The translations under genes were made by a program, and so were the position numbers. Source: Lactonifactor longoviformis DSM 17459 (GTDB lineage: Bacteria > Bacillota > Clostridia > Lachnospirales > Lachnospiraceae). From it: a stretch of DNA of 64,000 nucleotides. Positions 16,032 through 25,475 of the stretch are shown here, piece after piece (position 1 is the first letter of the stretch; every line of letters starts with the position of its first letter). Location of the stretch: the NCBI RefSeq assembly GCF_900129135.1, contig NZ_FQVI01000013.1:55111-119110 (forward strand), in the 5' to 3' direction. The notes under the pieces are model-generated. The model saw only the letters and a program-made list of their open reading frames with translations. It did no database searches and was not told the origin of the DNA.

Positions 16032-16781
16032 ATGGCAGCTACGATGAAAAAACCCAAAATGATTAATCAACAGGTTGGCTGGTGCCCTGGCTGCGGCCAT
16101 GGAATCATTCAGCGTCTGATTGCTGAATGCTGTGAAGAGTTGGATCTGGCAGAGCGTACGATTCAGGTGGTTGACATTGCCTGCGCATACTGGTCCATCG
16201 ATACCTTAAACTGTGATGGCATTGCAGGGCCTCACGGACGGTGCGCAGCAGTGGCAACAGGTATTAAAAAGGTATATCCGGATTCCAATGTCTACGTCCA
16301 TGCAGGGGACGGATGCTCCTATGTAATCGGGCTTGCGGAGACCTGTTATGCGGCACAGCGAAATGTTCCTATTACTATGATTGTAGTAAACAATGGAATC
16401 TTCGGTATGACCGGAGGACAGATGTGCCCGGCAACTACCCTGGTGGGAGATAAGACGGTGAGCAGTAAAAAGGGCAGGGACAGCCATGTGGCCGGAGAGC
16501 CTTTTGATATGCTGAATATAATTAAAAATTATGACATAGCCTATGCGGCCAGAGGGGCTTTGTATGATCCAAAGCACATCAACGCAACAAAGAAGATGCT
16601 GAAGAAGGGATTTGAGAATCAAAGAGATAAGAAGGGATTTTCCATTATAGAGATTCTATCGCCCTGCCCTACGAACTGGAAGATGTCTCCTGTGGATGCT
16701 ATGGAAAAGATAAAGAATGAGAATGAAAAAGTATATCCCATAAAGGTATATGTGGATAACGGAGGTGAGGCCAATGGCTGA
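16032..16781 (+). CDS. 2-oxoacid:ferredoxin oxidoreductase 1, beta (TPP-binding) subunit
   Basis: The 249-residue protein has the beta-subunit WCPGCGHGIIQRL motif (C18, C21, proximal cluster ligands) and the TPP/Mg site GDGCSYVIGLAET...NNGIFGMTGGQ. It ends with the CPTNW segment typical of Kor/Vor beta subunits. The start at 16032 is chosen because GGAGG (16018-16022) is 9 nt upstream, although the frame is open to 16005. It overlaps the gamma gene by 8 bp. Confidence 0.9.
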   Translation: MAATMKKPKMINQQVGWCPGCGHGIIQRLIAECCEELDLAERTIQVVDIACAYWSIDTLNCDGIAGPHGRCAAVATGIKKVYPDSNVYVHAGDGCSYVIGLAETCYAAQRNVPITMIVVNNGIFGMTGGQMCPATTLVGDKTVSSKKGRDSHVAGEPFDMLNIIKNYDIAYAARGALYDPKHINATKKMLKKGFENQRDKKGFSIIEILSPCPTNWKMSPVDAMEKIKNENEKVYPIKVYVDNGGEANG

Positions 16782-17310
16782 TATTATGTTTGCTGGCATC
16801 GGCGGACAGGGAGTTCTGACCGCCGGAAAAATATTAATTGAAATTGCCGCTGAGAATGGCAAAAATGTCTGCTGGACCAGTGAATATTCAGCGGAGATGC
16901 GGGGAGGGATCTCCTTGTGCAGAGTGGTAATCTCTGATGAGGAGATTGGCAGTCCGTATCCGGATGTTCTGGATGTATTGTGCTGTATGACAGAGGATGC
17001 CTATGATCAGTATTCCTGCCAGGTGCGTCCTGGGGGAACTGTTATTATTAACCGCTCTCTTTTTAGTGAAAGAGATTTCCCTGAAGAGGTGCAGGTATAC
17101 GGAGTGGATGCCATGGAAATCGCAGCAGAGGCAGGAAGTCCCAGAGGCCTTAATCTTGTTATGCTGGGGGCCATGATAAGGGCAACGGAAATGATTGACA
17201 AGGATCAGTTTGCAGATACGCTAAATGAGTATTTTGAGAAGAAGGGAAAGGGTGATCCCAAAAATCTCAGATGCTTTGCCTTAGGTTACGAAAAGACTGT
17301 GAAGATGTAG
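16774..17310 (+). CDS. 2-oxoacid:ferredoxin oxidoreductase 1, gamma subunit
   Basis: The 178-residue protein has the gamma signature GIGGQGVLTAGKIL and the SEYSAEMRGG loop. This subunit binds CoA and completes the KorABCD complex. GGAGGTGAGG (16761-16770) fixes the ATG at 16774, inside the end of the beta gene, a sign of translational coupling. It ends 13 bp before the acyl-CoA synthetase. Confidence 0.9.
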   Translation: MADIMFAGIGGQGVLTAGKILIEIAAENGKNVCWTSEYSAEMRGGISLCRVVISDEEIGSPYPDVLDVLCCMTEDAYDQYSCQVRPGGTVIINRSLFSERDFPEEVQVYGVDAMEIAAEAGSPRGLNLVMLGAMIRATEMIDKDQFADTLNEYFEKKGKGDPKNLRCFALGYEKTVKM

Positions 17311-17323
17311 TGGGGGTTGACAG

Positions 17324-19417
17324 ATGGATCTGAGAAAATTATTAAAACCAAGGTCGGTGGCCATTGTGGGCGCCAGCGAAAAAGCAGGATTCGGGGGTGA
17401 TACCACAAGAAATTATCTGAAGTTTTCAAAAAATTTGGATCATTTGTATTTTGTCAATCCGGGCAGGGATGAAATCTTCGGGCGCCGTTCTTATCATTCT
17501 TTGCTGGAGATAGAGGAGGATGTAGATCTGGTCATTTTATGTACGCCGCAGAAGACGATTATCCCCCTGCTTCAGGACGCCGCCAGAAAAAAATGCGGCG
17601 GCGCCGTGGTTTTTGCCAGCGGGTACAGCGAGACCGGAGAGGAAGGGCGTATCCGCCAGGAAGAGCTGGTGGAGGAGGCCAACCGGTTGGGAATTGCTGT
17701 TATGGGTCCCAATTGCGCAGGGTTTGCTAACTTCATTGATGGAATTTTTGCCTATGCGTTTTTAGTAGAGGAGAGAGACCGTTCAGGCAATATCGGCATG
17801 GTATCCCAGAGCGGACAGATTGTTCTGGGGGGGCTGGACAGTTCAGTTATGGGCTTTAGCCATGTCATATCTTCCGGAAATTCCTGCAATGTAAAAGTAG
17901 AGGATTACCTGGAGTTTTTAGTAGAGGATGATGATACAAAGGTAGTAGCAGCTTACATAGAAGGCGTGACTAAGCCGGCACAGCTGGCCGCAACTTTCCA
18001 GAAAGCAGCACAGAAGAAAAAACCTGTGGTGATATTAAAGATAGGCCGTTCCGGCAAATCCCAGGAGCTGGCGGCTTCCCATACAGGCTCCCTTTCCGGA
18101 GCGGATAAGGTGCTCAGAGCGATTTTTAAACGCTACGGAGTGATAGAGGCAGGGGATCTGGAGGAACTGATGGGGATTGCAAATGCATTCTCCTGGCTTG
18201 CGGAGCTTCCCAGGGGGAAACGGTGCGTCTTTATGAACGTATCCGGCGGGGAGGCAGGCGTAACGGCGGATCTTTCGGAAGAGTACAAGATTCCTCTGGC
18301 AGACTATAAACCGGAGACCAGGGAATATCTCCAGACACTGGTGCCGGTCTACGGCTCTGTGAATAATCCCTTTGATATGACAGCGGAGATAGGATATAAC
18401 GTACCGGTGATGTGCAAAGCTATCCGGGCTATTTCGGCAGACGATCAGGTTGACGCCATATGTATTGCCTATACCATTACACCGGAAGTTTGGGATGTTA
18501 CCATGTTCAGGATGGTGCAGGCTGTGTCCATTGTCCGGGAGGAGCCGGGGATAAAACCTATTTTTTGGATTCCGTTTATAGAACACTCCAGACATCCGGA
18601 AAGTGCCCGGATGCTGAAGGAGGCAGGTGTTCCTCTTCTGCCCTGCGGAAGGTATGGGTTTAGCATCCTGCATCAGGTACTGGAGTTTGCTGCATTTAAG
18701 TACGAAAAAATCGAGGCGGCAATTCCCGACTGTCATCCCGCACAGTCATATGGGATGAGTGAGTTTGAGAGCCTCTCCTTCCTGGAAAAACAGGGAGTGC
18801 CGATACCGCCGCAGGCGGTTGCCGCGTCCCATGAAGAAGCTATACAGGCAGCTAAGACACTGGGATACCCCCTTTCTGTAAAAATTCATTCGGCTGATAT
18901 TCAGCATAAGTCAGATGTAGGGGGCGTGAAGCTGAATATCCAAAATGATGAGGAACTGTGCCGGGCTTTTGACGAAATCATGGAAAACTGTTCCAAACAT
19001 GCCCCGGGTGCCCGGCTGTCCGGTGTCCTGCTGAAGCCTATGCTGAAACCGGGAGTGGAGATGATCATCGGCGTCAACAACGACAGAGATTTCGGCCCCA
19101 TGATTATGGTTGGAATGGGCGGCGTATTTGTGGAGTTATTTAAGGATGTACAGCTGGCACCTGCCCCGCTGACCCAAAAGCAGGCTGAGAAGATGATTCA
19201 GGAACTGCGGGCGTATCCTCTGCTGAACGGGTACCGGGGAAATCCAGTGTGTGATAAAGAAGCACTTGCGGACTTACTGGTCAGAATCAGCGAGATGGCG
19301 GCCAGAAATAAAAATGTAATAAAGGAATTAGATATTAACCCGGTATTTGTTACAGAGGACGGAGTGGCAATTGCGGATGCCCTCCTGCTGGTGTACGGAG
19401 ACGAAAAGGAAAGGTAA
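17324..19417 (+). CDS. ADP-forming acyl-CoA synthetase (acid plus ATP from acyl-CoA)
   Basis: The 697-residue single-chain enzyme joins a CoA-binding domain (1-about 130, PRSVAIVGASEKAGFGG), a succinyl-CoA-ligase-like domain with the phosphorylated His in AASHTGSLSG (H253), and an ATP-grasp domain (about 480-690, GYPLSVKIHSADIQHKSDVGGV). It makes ATP from ADP, phosphate and acyl-CoA in fermenting anaerobes and archaea. It directly follows the oxoacid oxidoreductase genes, so the four subunits plus this enzyme form an energy-conserving 2-oxoacid to carboxylic acid route. The ribosome site is a weak GGGGG. Confidence 0.92.
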   Translation: MDLRKLLKPRSVAIVGASEKAGFGGDTTRNYLKFSKNLDHLYFVNPGRDEIFGRRSYHSLLEIEEDVDLVILCTPQKTIIPLLQDAARKKCGGAVVFASGYSETGEEGRIRQEELVEEANRLGIAVMGPNCAGFANFIDGIFAYAFLVEERDRSGNIGMVSQSGQIVLGGLDSSVMGFSHVISSGNSCNVKVEDYLEFLVEDDDTKVVAAYIEGVTKPAQLAATFQKAAQKKKPVVILKIGRSGKSQELAASHTGSLSGADKVLRAIFKRYGVIEAGDLEELMGIANAFSWLAELPRGKRCVFMNVSGGEAGVTADLSEEYKIPLADYKPETREYLQTLVPVYGSVNNPFDMTAEIGYNVPVMCKAIRAISADDQVDAICIAYTITPEVWDVTMFRMVQAVSIVREEPGIKPIFWIPFIEHSRHPESARMLKEAGVPLLPCGRYGFSILHQVLEFAAFKYEKIEAAIPDCHPAQSYGMSEFESLSFLEKQGVPIPPQAVAASHEEAIQAAKTLGYPLSVKIHSADIQHKSDVGGVKLNIQNDEELCRAFDEIMENCSKHAPGARLSGVLLKPMLKPGVEMIIGVNNDRDFGPMIMVGMGGVFVELFKDVQLAPAPLTQKQAEKMIQELRAYPLLNGYRGNPVCDKEALADLLVRISEMAARNKNVIKELDINPVFVTEDGVAIADALLLVYGDEKER

Positions 19418-19420
19418 TCA

Positions 19421-20266
19421 ATGAATAGTATTGTGTGTCTGGTAAAAAAAGAAGGAGCAGCGATCTGCAAGATAGTTACGGGCTGTTTTCTGTACGCGCT
19501 TTCTGTGGTTCTGTTTATTGATCCCGTTAAAATTATCCCGGGTTCCGTCACAGGGATCGGCGTGGTAGTAAAAGCTCTGACAGGATTTCCCATTGGTGTA
19601 CTCAGTATCCTGATCAATGTACCCTTGGTCATCTGGGGTACCATCGTCCTGGGGAAAAGGCTTTTGCTCTATACCGGACTTACTGTTTTACTGTCCTCTG
19701 TAATGATTGACATGCTGGCTTTTCTGCACCCATTTACACAGGATATCCTGTTAGGCTCTATCTTTGGCGGTGTGGTAATGGGTGTAGGCCTCGGACTGAT
19801 TCTGGACGGGGGAGGAACCACCGGGGGGACAACGGTTGTGGGGCGTCTGGTCTTGAAAAAAAGGCCGGACGTACCTATGGGAAATATTCTATTGATCGGG
19901 GATTTCATTATTATACTTATGGGTTCCCTGCTTTTGCGGGACTGGGATTTGCTGCTGTATTCTGTGATTGACTTATATATCTGTGTGGTAGTAATTAATA
20001 AAGTCATGTATGGCTTTAAGATAAACAGTCTGTCCATTATCTTTACGGGGAAGGGACACACACTGGATCAGAAGCTGCAGAATGCTGCACCCTGTAATGT
20101 GCTCTATAAAAATAAGGAGCAGATTGTCCTGGTGAGCAGAAAAAGGGATATGAGTAAGATACAGCATCTTGCGGAGGAGGTTGATGAGAATGCGTCTTGT
20201 GCGGCCTTTGACACTGATTATTCCTTCGGAGATATGTATAGAAACTATTTAGGCGAAAGGAGCTAA
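19421..20266 (+). CDS. YitT-family membrane protein (DUF161/DUF2179)
   Basis: The 281-residue protein has five or six membrane spans in the first 200 residues with the family motif DPVKIIPGSVTGIGVV and a Gly-rich LILDGGGTTGGTTVVG stretch. A soluble C-terminal DUF2179 domain (about 205-275) follows. The function of YitT proteins is not settled; solute export or efflux has been suggested. It starts 3 bp after the acyl-CoA synthetase and ends 3 bp before RidA, so it belongs to the operon; here it might release the product acid. That is inference. Confidence 0.85.
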   Translation: MNSIVCLVKKEGAAICKIVTGCFLYALSVVLFIDPVKIIPGSVTGIGVVVKALTGFPIGVLSILINVPLVIWGTIVLGKRLLLYTGLTVLLSSVMIDMLAFLHPFTQDILLGSIFGGVVMGVGLGLILDGGGTTGGTTVVGRLVLKKRPDVPMGNILLIGDFIIILMGSLLLRDWDLLLYSVIDLYICVVVINKVMYGFKINSLSIIFTGKGHTLDQKLQNAAPCNVLYKNKEQIVLVSRKRDMSKIQHLAEEVDENASCAAFDTDYSFGDMYRNYLGERS

Positions 20267-20269
20267 TCT

Positions 20270-20650
20270 ATGGAACTCAAAGAAATTATCAGCAAAGAGG
20301 CGTCACCTGCACTGGGACCATACTGTCACGGCAGAAAATATGGCAGTATGATTATCACTTCAGGGCAGATACCTCTGACGAAAGAGGGGGAGTATATCTA
20401 TGAAGTAAAGGCGGCAACAAAACTGGTACTAAAGAATCTGATCAGTATTGTGGAAGCTGGAGGGGGAAGTAAGAACAGCGTTGCCAGAGTGGACATCTTT
20501 GTAAACAGTTTAGACGATTTTTCTGCTATCAATGAGACATATGCGGAGTTCTTCGGGGACTATAAGCCAACCAGGGTTTGTGTGCAGGTAGAGGCACTGC
20601 CCGCAGATGTTCCGCTGGAGGCGTCCATGCTCGCTTTTGCTGAGGAATAA
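20270..20650 (+). CDS. ridA: RidA/YjgF-family enamine/imine deaminase
   Basis: The 126-residue protein has the RidA fold with the catalytic Arg in PTRVCVQV (R102, equivalent to Arg105 of E. coli type) and Glu117 in PLEASM. The ALGPYCHGRKYGSMIITSGQIPL N-terminus is typical. RidA proteins hydrolyse reactive enamines and imines to oxoacids and ammonia. AAAGGAGC precedes the ATG. Its place between the oxoacid module and the ProR genes fits a pathway that makes an imine such as a pyrroline carboxylate; the exact imine is inferred, not shown. Confidence 0.9.
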   Translation: MELKEIISKEASPALGPYCHGRKYGSMIITSGQIPLTKEGEYIYEVKAATKLVLKNLISIVEAGGGSKNSVARVDIFVNSLDDFSAINETYAEFFGDYKPTRVCVQVEALPADVPLEASMLAFAEE

Positions 20651-20692
20651 GTGTTTCACAGAATCAGAAAATCGTAAAAAGGAGAAAAAAAT

Positions 20693-22276
20693 ATGGATAA
20701 AAAAAGTATTTGGGAAAGAATCAGTTTGAGAACTTTTGTTCCCCCTGCAGTCTTGTTAGTCTTAACTGTAATTATAGCTTTTGTCATACCCCAGCAGTTT
20801 GGCGCCGCCATGAAGGGTGCACTGAACTGGGTTGAGCTGAATTTTGGCTGGTTTTTTGTACTGATGACTACCCTGTTTGTGGGAGTCCTTCTCTGGCTGG
20901 CATTCAGCAAGTACGGGAATATCCGGTTTGGCGGCAAGGATGCAAAACCAGATATGCCCACCTGGAAATGGTTTTGTGTTGTCCTTACATCAGGTATGGC
21001 CGCCGGATTATGCTACTACGGCGTTGCCGAGCCACTGGATTTCTTCCTGAATCCCCCGGGATTCTCCGGTGTGGCAGGGGGCTCCCCTCAGGCAGCCGAA
21101 CTGTCACTGCGCTATGTCTTTATGCATTGGGGCCTGCATCCTTATGCGATCTATACCATGGGCGGTCTTGCGGCCGGATTCCTTTACTGGAACTGTAAGC
21201 GGCGCTTCCATGTCAGCACTGGTTTGATTCCTCTTATAGGTGAAAAGGCAAACGGTAAGCTGGCTGACTGGATCAACGGGCTTTGTATCTTTGGGTTTAT
21301 AGCCGGATTCTCCACCGCCATTGGTCTGAGTTCCGATCAGATAGCCACAGGTTTTCTTTATGTGACCGGGCTTGACATAAATAAGAACATTCTCTATGTA
21401 ATAATTTGTCTGATTTTTGCCGTTCCCTCCATTCTGGCAGCTTGTTCCGGCCTCCACAAGGGCATTGCGAAGGTGAGTACCTTTAATATGTGGATTTACT
21501 TCATCCTGATGGCGGGCGGACTGCTGCTTGGCAAAAATCTAATATTTATTCTCAACAACACCGTCAGCAGTGTCGGACAGTATTTTCAGTTCCTTCCCGG
21601 CCAGTCTCTCTACACGGAAGCGGCCCAGCAGACGGGCTGGGTAAATGGCTGGACGATTTTCTACTGGGCCTGGTGGCTGTCAGTTTGTCCTTTGGTTGGG
21701 TTATTCCAGACAAAGATGGCAAAGGGCCGTACCGTGCGGGAGTTTATTCTTGTAAACATGGTTGCTCCGCTGCTTTTTGTTATTGCCTGGTTTGGCATCT
21801 TCGGCAGCTCAGCCATTGAGATGGTGCTCCATGGAAATACATCTATTCCGGAGGTATACAACGAATTAGGATCTTCCATTGTGTTTTTCGCCTGGGCCAA
21901 GGAACTGCCTGGGTCCGTTATATGGTATATCCTGGGATTCCTGGCTATTATTTTCTCTGTTATTACACTGTTTGAGGCACAGGTACTCACCCTTTCCGAT
22001 ATGTGCACCAAGGGAGTGGAACTGGATGATACATCTAAAGACGAGACCAAACGCTCTCCGATACCTCTTAAAGTTTTCTGGGGCCTGCTTTTTGTCAGCA
22101 TGGGATTTGCCTTGCTGTACTCTCAGGGCGGTCTTTCGGCGGTGCAGACCACCTCGGTTGTTTTGGGCCTGCCGATTCTGATCCTAACCAGTCTGCTGAT
22201 GATATCGGCAATTAAGGTGTTTACCCAGTACAAGAAGTATGACAAAACCTTGGGTAAGGACGAGGATTATTTTTAA
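20693..22276 (+). CDS. BCCT-family betaine/carnitine/choline-type transporter
   Basis: The 527-residue protein has 12 predicted membrane spans. The substrate-binding Trp segment is well kept: WTIFYWAWWLSVCPLVGLF (about residues 320-338), as is the GMAAGLCYYGVAEPLDFFLNPP helix. BCCT carriers import quaternary ammonium compounds by Na+ or H+ symport, or by exchange in CaiT. The presence of an MttB-type methyltransferase in the same operon suggests a betaine is imported for demethylation. GGAGAAAAAAAT precedes the ATG. Confidence 0.92.
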   Translation: MDKKSIWERISLRTFVPPAVLLVLTVIIAFVIPQQFGAAMKGALNWVELNFGWFFVLMTTLFVGVLLWLAFSKYGNIRFGGKDAKPDMPTWKWFCVVLTSGMAAGLCYYGVAEPLDFFLNPPGFSGVAGGSPQAAELSLRYVFMHWGLHPYAIYTMGGLAAGFLYWNCKRRFHVSTGLIPLIGEKANGKLADWINGLCIFGFIAGFSTAIGLSSDQIATGFLYVTGLDINKNILYVIICLIFAVPSILAACSGLHKGIAKVSTFNMWIYFILMAGGLLLGKNLIFILNNTVSSVGQYFQFLPGQSLYTEAAQQTGWVNGWTIFYWAWWLSVCPLVGLFQTKMAKGRTVREFILVNMVAPLLFVIAWFGIFGSSAIEMVLHGNTSIPEVYNELGSSIVFFAWAKELPGSVIWYILGFLAIIFSVITLFEAQVLTLSDMCTKGVELDDTSKDETKRSPIPLKVFWGLLFVSMGFALLYSQGGLSAVQTTSVVLGLPILILTSLLMISAIKVFTQYKKYDKTLGKDEDYF

Positions 22277-22317
22277 TATTAAAATAATAAAACGATTCTA
22301 AAAAGGAGGTATTATCA

Positions 22318-23367
22318 GTGAGAATTAAAAGAATGTTTAATGCAGTGGAGGTACACGAGGGTGAACCTATGCGGGTCATCACCGGCGGCGTACCCTACAT
22401 TCCCGGCAGCACTCTGGCGGAACAGCGCCTCTGGCTTATGGAGAATGATGACCAGATCCGCAAATTAATGCTGACAGAGCCCCGGGGAATACCGGCATCC
22501 GTGGTAAGTCTGATTGTCCCGGCAAAGGACCCCCGTGCTGATGTAGGCGCAATATTTATGTGCGGTGCGGAATACCCTATGGTGAGCGGTGCCACAGTCA
22601 TGGCCACTGCCACAGCTCTGCTGGAGACAGGTATGCTCCCTATGCAGGAGCCGGTTACGAACTTTGTACTGGATACCCCTGCGGGTCCCCTGGATGTAAA
22701 GGCTGAGTGCAGGGACGGTAAGGTAATCAGCAGTTCCTTTATCAACGTTCCTTCCTTTGCCGTCTATCTGGACAGGGAAATTGACGTTCCCACCCTGGGG
22801 AAGGTTAAGGTAGACGTGGCTTGGGGCGGCTGCTTCTACGCTATCTTTGATGTGACACAGTTCCCGGGGGTTACACTGGATCCGGATCAGGGCAAGCAGC
22901 TCTGCCGAATCTCTGCTCTGGTAGCCAAGGCAGCTCAGGATCAGCTTCCGGTTTCCCATCCGGACTATCCCGGTATCGGCATTGCTCTTACCATGATGTA
23001 TGAACCTCCGAAGTCCCCGGGGGTTGACCTGAGAACACAGAATGTATACTTTACAAAACCCATTAGCTTTGAGGATCCGGATACCTGGACCGGAGCTATG
23101 GATCGGGGCGTCTGCGGAACCGGCAGCTGTGCGGTTATGGCAGTGCTTCACGCGAAGGGATTGCTGAAGCCGGGCGAACCCTGGGTGAATGAAGGAATTC
23201 TGGGTGTGAAGTTCACCGGACGGATCCTTGAGGAAACTAAAATTGGCGATTATCCAGCGATTGTTCCGGAGCTGAGCGGTGAATGCTGGATTTACGGTTA
23301 TACAAACTGGATCCTAGACGATACGGATCCTTTCCAGGAAGGATTTACAGTTGGGGATATCTGGTAG
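22318..23367 (+). CDS. Proline racemase superfamily protein, copy 2 (Ser at first catalytic position)
   Basis: The 349-residue paralogue of the gene at 11022 starts with GTG, fixed by AAGGAGGT (22303-22310). The first catalytic motif reads VSGATVM (Ser90 instead of Cys, Ala92 instead of His) and the second is DRGVCGTGSC, as in copy 1. Copies 1 and 2 share the SGATVMATATALLETG block, so they are probably closest to each other. It follows the BCCT gene and precedes copy 3 by 39 bp. Expected chemistry is dehydration or epimerisation of a proline-like compound, with the Ser/Cys pair arguing against simple racemisation. Confidence 0.85.
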   Translation: MRIKRMFNAVEVHEGEPMRVITGGVPYIPGSTLAEQRLWLMENDDQIRKLMLTEPRGIPASVVSLIVPAKDPRADVGAIFMCGAEYPMVSGATVMATATALLETGMLPMQEPVTNFVLDTPAGPLDVKAECRDGKVISSSFINVPSFAVYLDREIDVPTLGKVKVDVAWGGCFYAIFDVTQFPGVTLDPDQGKQLCRISALVAKAAQDQLPVSHPDYPGIGIALTMMYEPPKSPGVDLRTQNVYFTKPISFEDPDTWTGAMDRGVCGTGSCAVMAVLHAKGLLKPGEPWVNEGILGVKFTGRILEETKIGDYPAIVPELSGECWIYGYTNWILDDTDPFQEGFTVGDIW

Positions 23368-23406
23368 AGCCGTGCGGAATTATGAGATAGTAAAGGAGGA
23401 AAAACG

Positions 23407-24456
23407 ATGGGTTTTAAAAGAATGTTTGAAGTAGTGGAAGTCCATGAAGGCGATCCATTTCATGTTGTCGTCGGCGGGCTGCCCTCTATCCCAGGCGATA
23501 CACTCAGGGAACAGCAGCTGTGGCTGAAAGCGCATGATGATCAGGTGAGGGAAATCCTGATGCTGGAACCCCGTGGGATGCCGCCCACATGTATCAGTAT
23601 CCTGGTTCCGCCAAAGGATCCCAGAGCATCCGCCGCCTGCCTGTTCATCAGCGGCGGTGAGTATGCACTGTGCGCGGGTGCTGTGGTTATGGGGACGGTA
23701 ACCGTGCTCCTTGAGACCGGCCTTCTGCCGATGCAGGAGCCTCTCACGGAGTTTGATATGGAGATCCCTGCAGGACTCATACATATTGAAGCTACCTGCA
23801 AGGACGGAAAAGTCCTCAACACGAACTTTACCAATGTGCCTGCCTTCGTGGTTTGCCTGGATAAGGAGATCGACGTTCCTCATCTTGGTAAGGTAAAGAT
23901 TGATGTAGCCTGGGGCGGCGTAATGTTTGCACTGATTGATGCCACTCAGTTCCCCGGTCTGGAGCTGGTTCCGGAGCAGGGCAAGGAGATCTGCCGTATA
24001 TCCGCGCTGGTTACAAAGGCGGCCCAGGAACAGATTACCGTCACACACCCGGATCATCCGGATATCGGCATCACTGCCTCTGTTATGTTCCAGCCCCCAA
24101 TCACGCCGGGTACAGATATGAGATCCGCGAACGTTATCTATTATCATCCCATTGACTTCGATAAGCCAGAAACCTGGACCGGCGGCCTGGACCGGGGCTG
24201 CTGCGGAACCGGTACCTGTGCCTTTACTGCAGTGCTGAAGGAACGAGGCAAGCTCAAAGAAGGGGAGACCTGGGTCAACGAGGGAATACTGGGCATTCAA
24301 TTTACTGCCCGCTATACCGGTGAGACTATGGTAGGAGATTATTCGGCTGTAATTCCGGAAACCGGAGGCCAGTGCTGGATCTACGGGATCAATAAGTGGG
24401 TCCTGGATGAGACAGATCCCTTCCCTCATGGCTTTACAATCGGTGATATTTGGTAA
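23407..24456 (+). CDS. Proline racemase superfamily protein, copy 3 (Ala at first catalytic position, Cys one residue earlier)
   Basis: The 349-residue paralogue is the most altered at the active site: LCAGAVVM has Ala90 where Cys or Ser is expected, with a Cys at 89. The second motif DRGCCGTGTC keeps its Cys. If Cys89 cannot replace the missing base, the enzyme has one catalytic thiol only. GGAGGAAAAACG precedes the ATG. It lies in tandem with copy 2, suggesting duplication followed by divergence. It could be a heteromeric partner of copy 2, or it could act on a different isomer. Both ideas are inference. Confidence 0.85.
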   Translation: MGFKRMFEVVEVHEGDPFHVVVGGLPSIPGDTLREQQLWLKAHDDQVREILMLEPRGMPPTCISILVPPKDPRASAACLFISGGEYALCAGAVVMGTVTVLLETGLLPMQEPLTEFDMEIPAGLIHIEATCKDGKVLNTNFTNVPAFVVCLDKEIDVPHLGKVKIDVAWGGVMFALIDATQFPGLELVPEQGKEICRISALVTKAAQEQITVTHPDHPDIGITASVMFQPPITPGTDMRSANVIYYHPIDFDKPETWTGGLDRGCCGTGTCAFTAVLKERGKLKEGETWVNEGILGIQFTARYTGETMVGDYSAVIPETGGQCWIYGINKWVLDETDPFPHGFTIGDIW

Positions 24457-24492
24457 GATTTCATAGATGGTTAAAATGTTAGGAGTAAACAT

Positions 24493-25413
24493 ATGACAGA
24501 TAAAAACAGACCCCTGAAACTGGGGATGCACTCATATTCCCTTCACTTTTTTGGATTTGGCACAAGCTGGGGGATGGGGAAGGATCAGTTCTTTCCCCAG
24601 GTTATGGACATTTTTGAACTGATGGATCAGGCGGCAGACTGGGAACTGGACGGGATTCAGATAACCAAGGTAGATTTGGAAAGCGCAGAACCCAAATATC
24701 TGGAAAGGGTCAGAGATGCGGCCGCGGACCATGAACTGTTCCTGGAATTTGTCTCATGCTTTAACTCAGGGTGCGATTCCCGGCTCAACTGTACGGTTGA
24801 GGAGGCACTGGAAATCGGTCGGGCTCTGGATGTAGATTTGGTTAATTTCGGCCTGGATATTGAGCGCCCCAGACAGCTTTATGGCTCTTGCATGCATCCG
24901 GATGTGATGCGCCAGCTGGCAGACAGATATCAGCTGTTCAAAGCGGCGGTTCCGAAAATTGAGGAGTGCGGATTTAATATTACTATAGAGAACCATACCG
25001 ATACTTTTGCAGATGAAATTCTCTGGCTGGTGGATCAGCTGAATCACCCAAAGATCGGCACCTGTGTGGACACTATGAACCCTCTGCAGGTTCTTGAGGA
25101 TCCTTACTATGCTATGGAACGAATGCTTCCCAAGGCGTTTTGCTGTCATTTCAGTGATGATATCATCGTTCTGGATCCCACAGGTGTCCATGACGTGGGG
25201 GCGCCCCATGGACAGGGGTCTATGGACTGCCCCAGAATGTTACGGCAGATTCGCGAAAAGTCATCCCTGGACCGAATCATTTTCGAGAATGAGATTGCCT
25301 TTTTGAGGCTGGATGAACCTATTGAAGAGGCAAGGGAACGAGAAATGAAAGCATGTGAGGCGAGTGTCCGTTACCTGAGGGACGAATTAAAGCTTGGTGT
25401 AAGAAACCGCTGA
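24493..25413 (+). CDS. Xylose-isomerase-like TIM-barrel (sugar phosphate isomerase/epimerase family)
   Basis: The 306-residue protein belongs to the AP-endonuclease-2-like TIM-barrel superfamily. The metal-ligand Glu, Asp, His and Glu are visible in ITIENHTD, GTCVDTMN, CCHFSDD and IIFENE. The family includes ketose epimerases, isomerases and dehydratases. The gene lies between ProR copies 3 and 4 in the same operon, so it probably acts on the same substrate family, not on a sugar phosphate. The start follows AGGAG with a 7-nt gap. Substrate unknown. Confidence 0.85.
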   Translation: MTDKNRPLKLGMHSYSLHFFGFGTSWGMGKDQFFPQVMDIFELMDQAADWELDGIQITKVDLESAEPKYLERVRDAAADHELFLEFVSCFNSGCDSRLNCTVEEALEIGRALDVDLVNFGLDIERPRQLYGSCMHPDVMRQLADRYQLFKAAVPKIEECGFNITIENHTDTFADEILWLVDQLNHPKIGTCVDTMNPLQVLEDPYYAMERMLPKAFCCHFSDDIIVLDPTGVHDVGAPHGQGSMDCPRMLRQIREKSSLDRIIFENEIAFLRLDEPIEEAREREMKACEASVRYLRDELKLGVRNR

Positions 25414-25475
25414 TACTGCATGTAATTACATTTGTGCGTAGCGTAATGCAGCAAATAGAAGTAGTGGAGGATTGT

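Noticed and set aside
23380..24531. Minus-strand open frame of 383 codons opposite ProR copy 3
   Set aside because: It mirrors the ProR coding frame; similar antisense frames occur opposite the other ProR copies, as expected from shared codon use.
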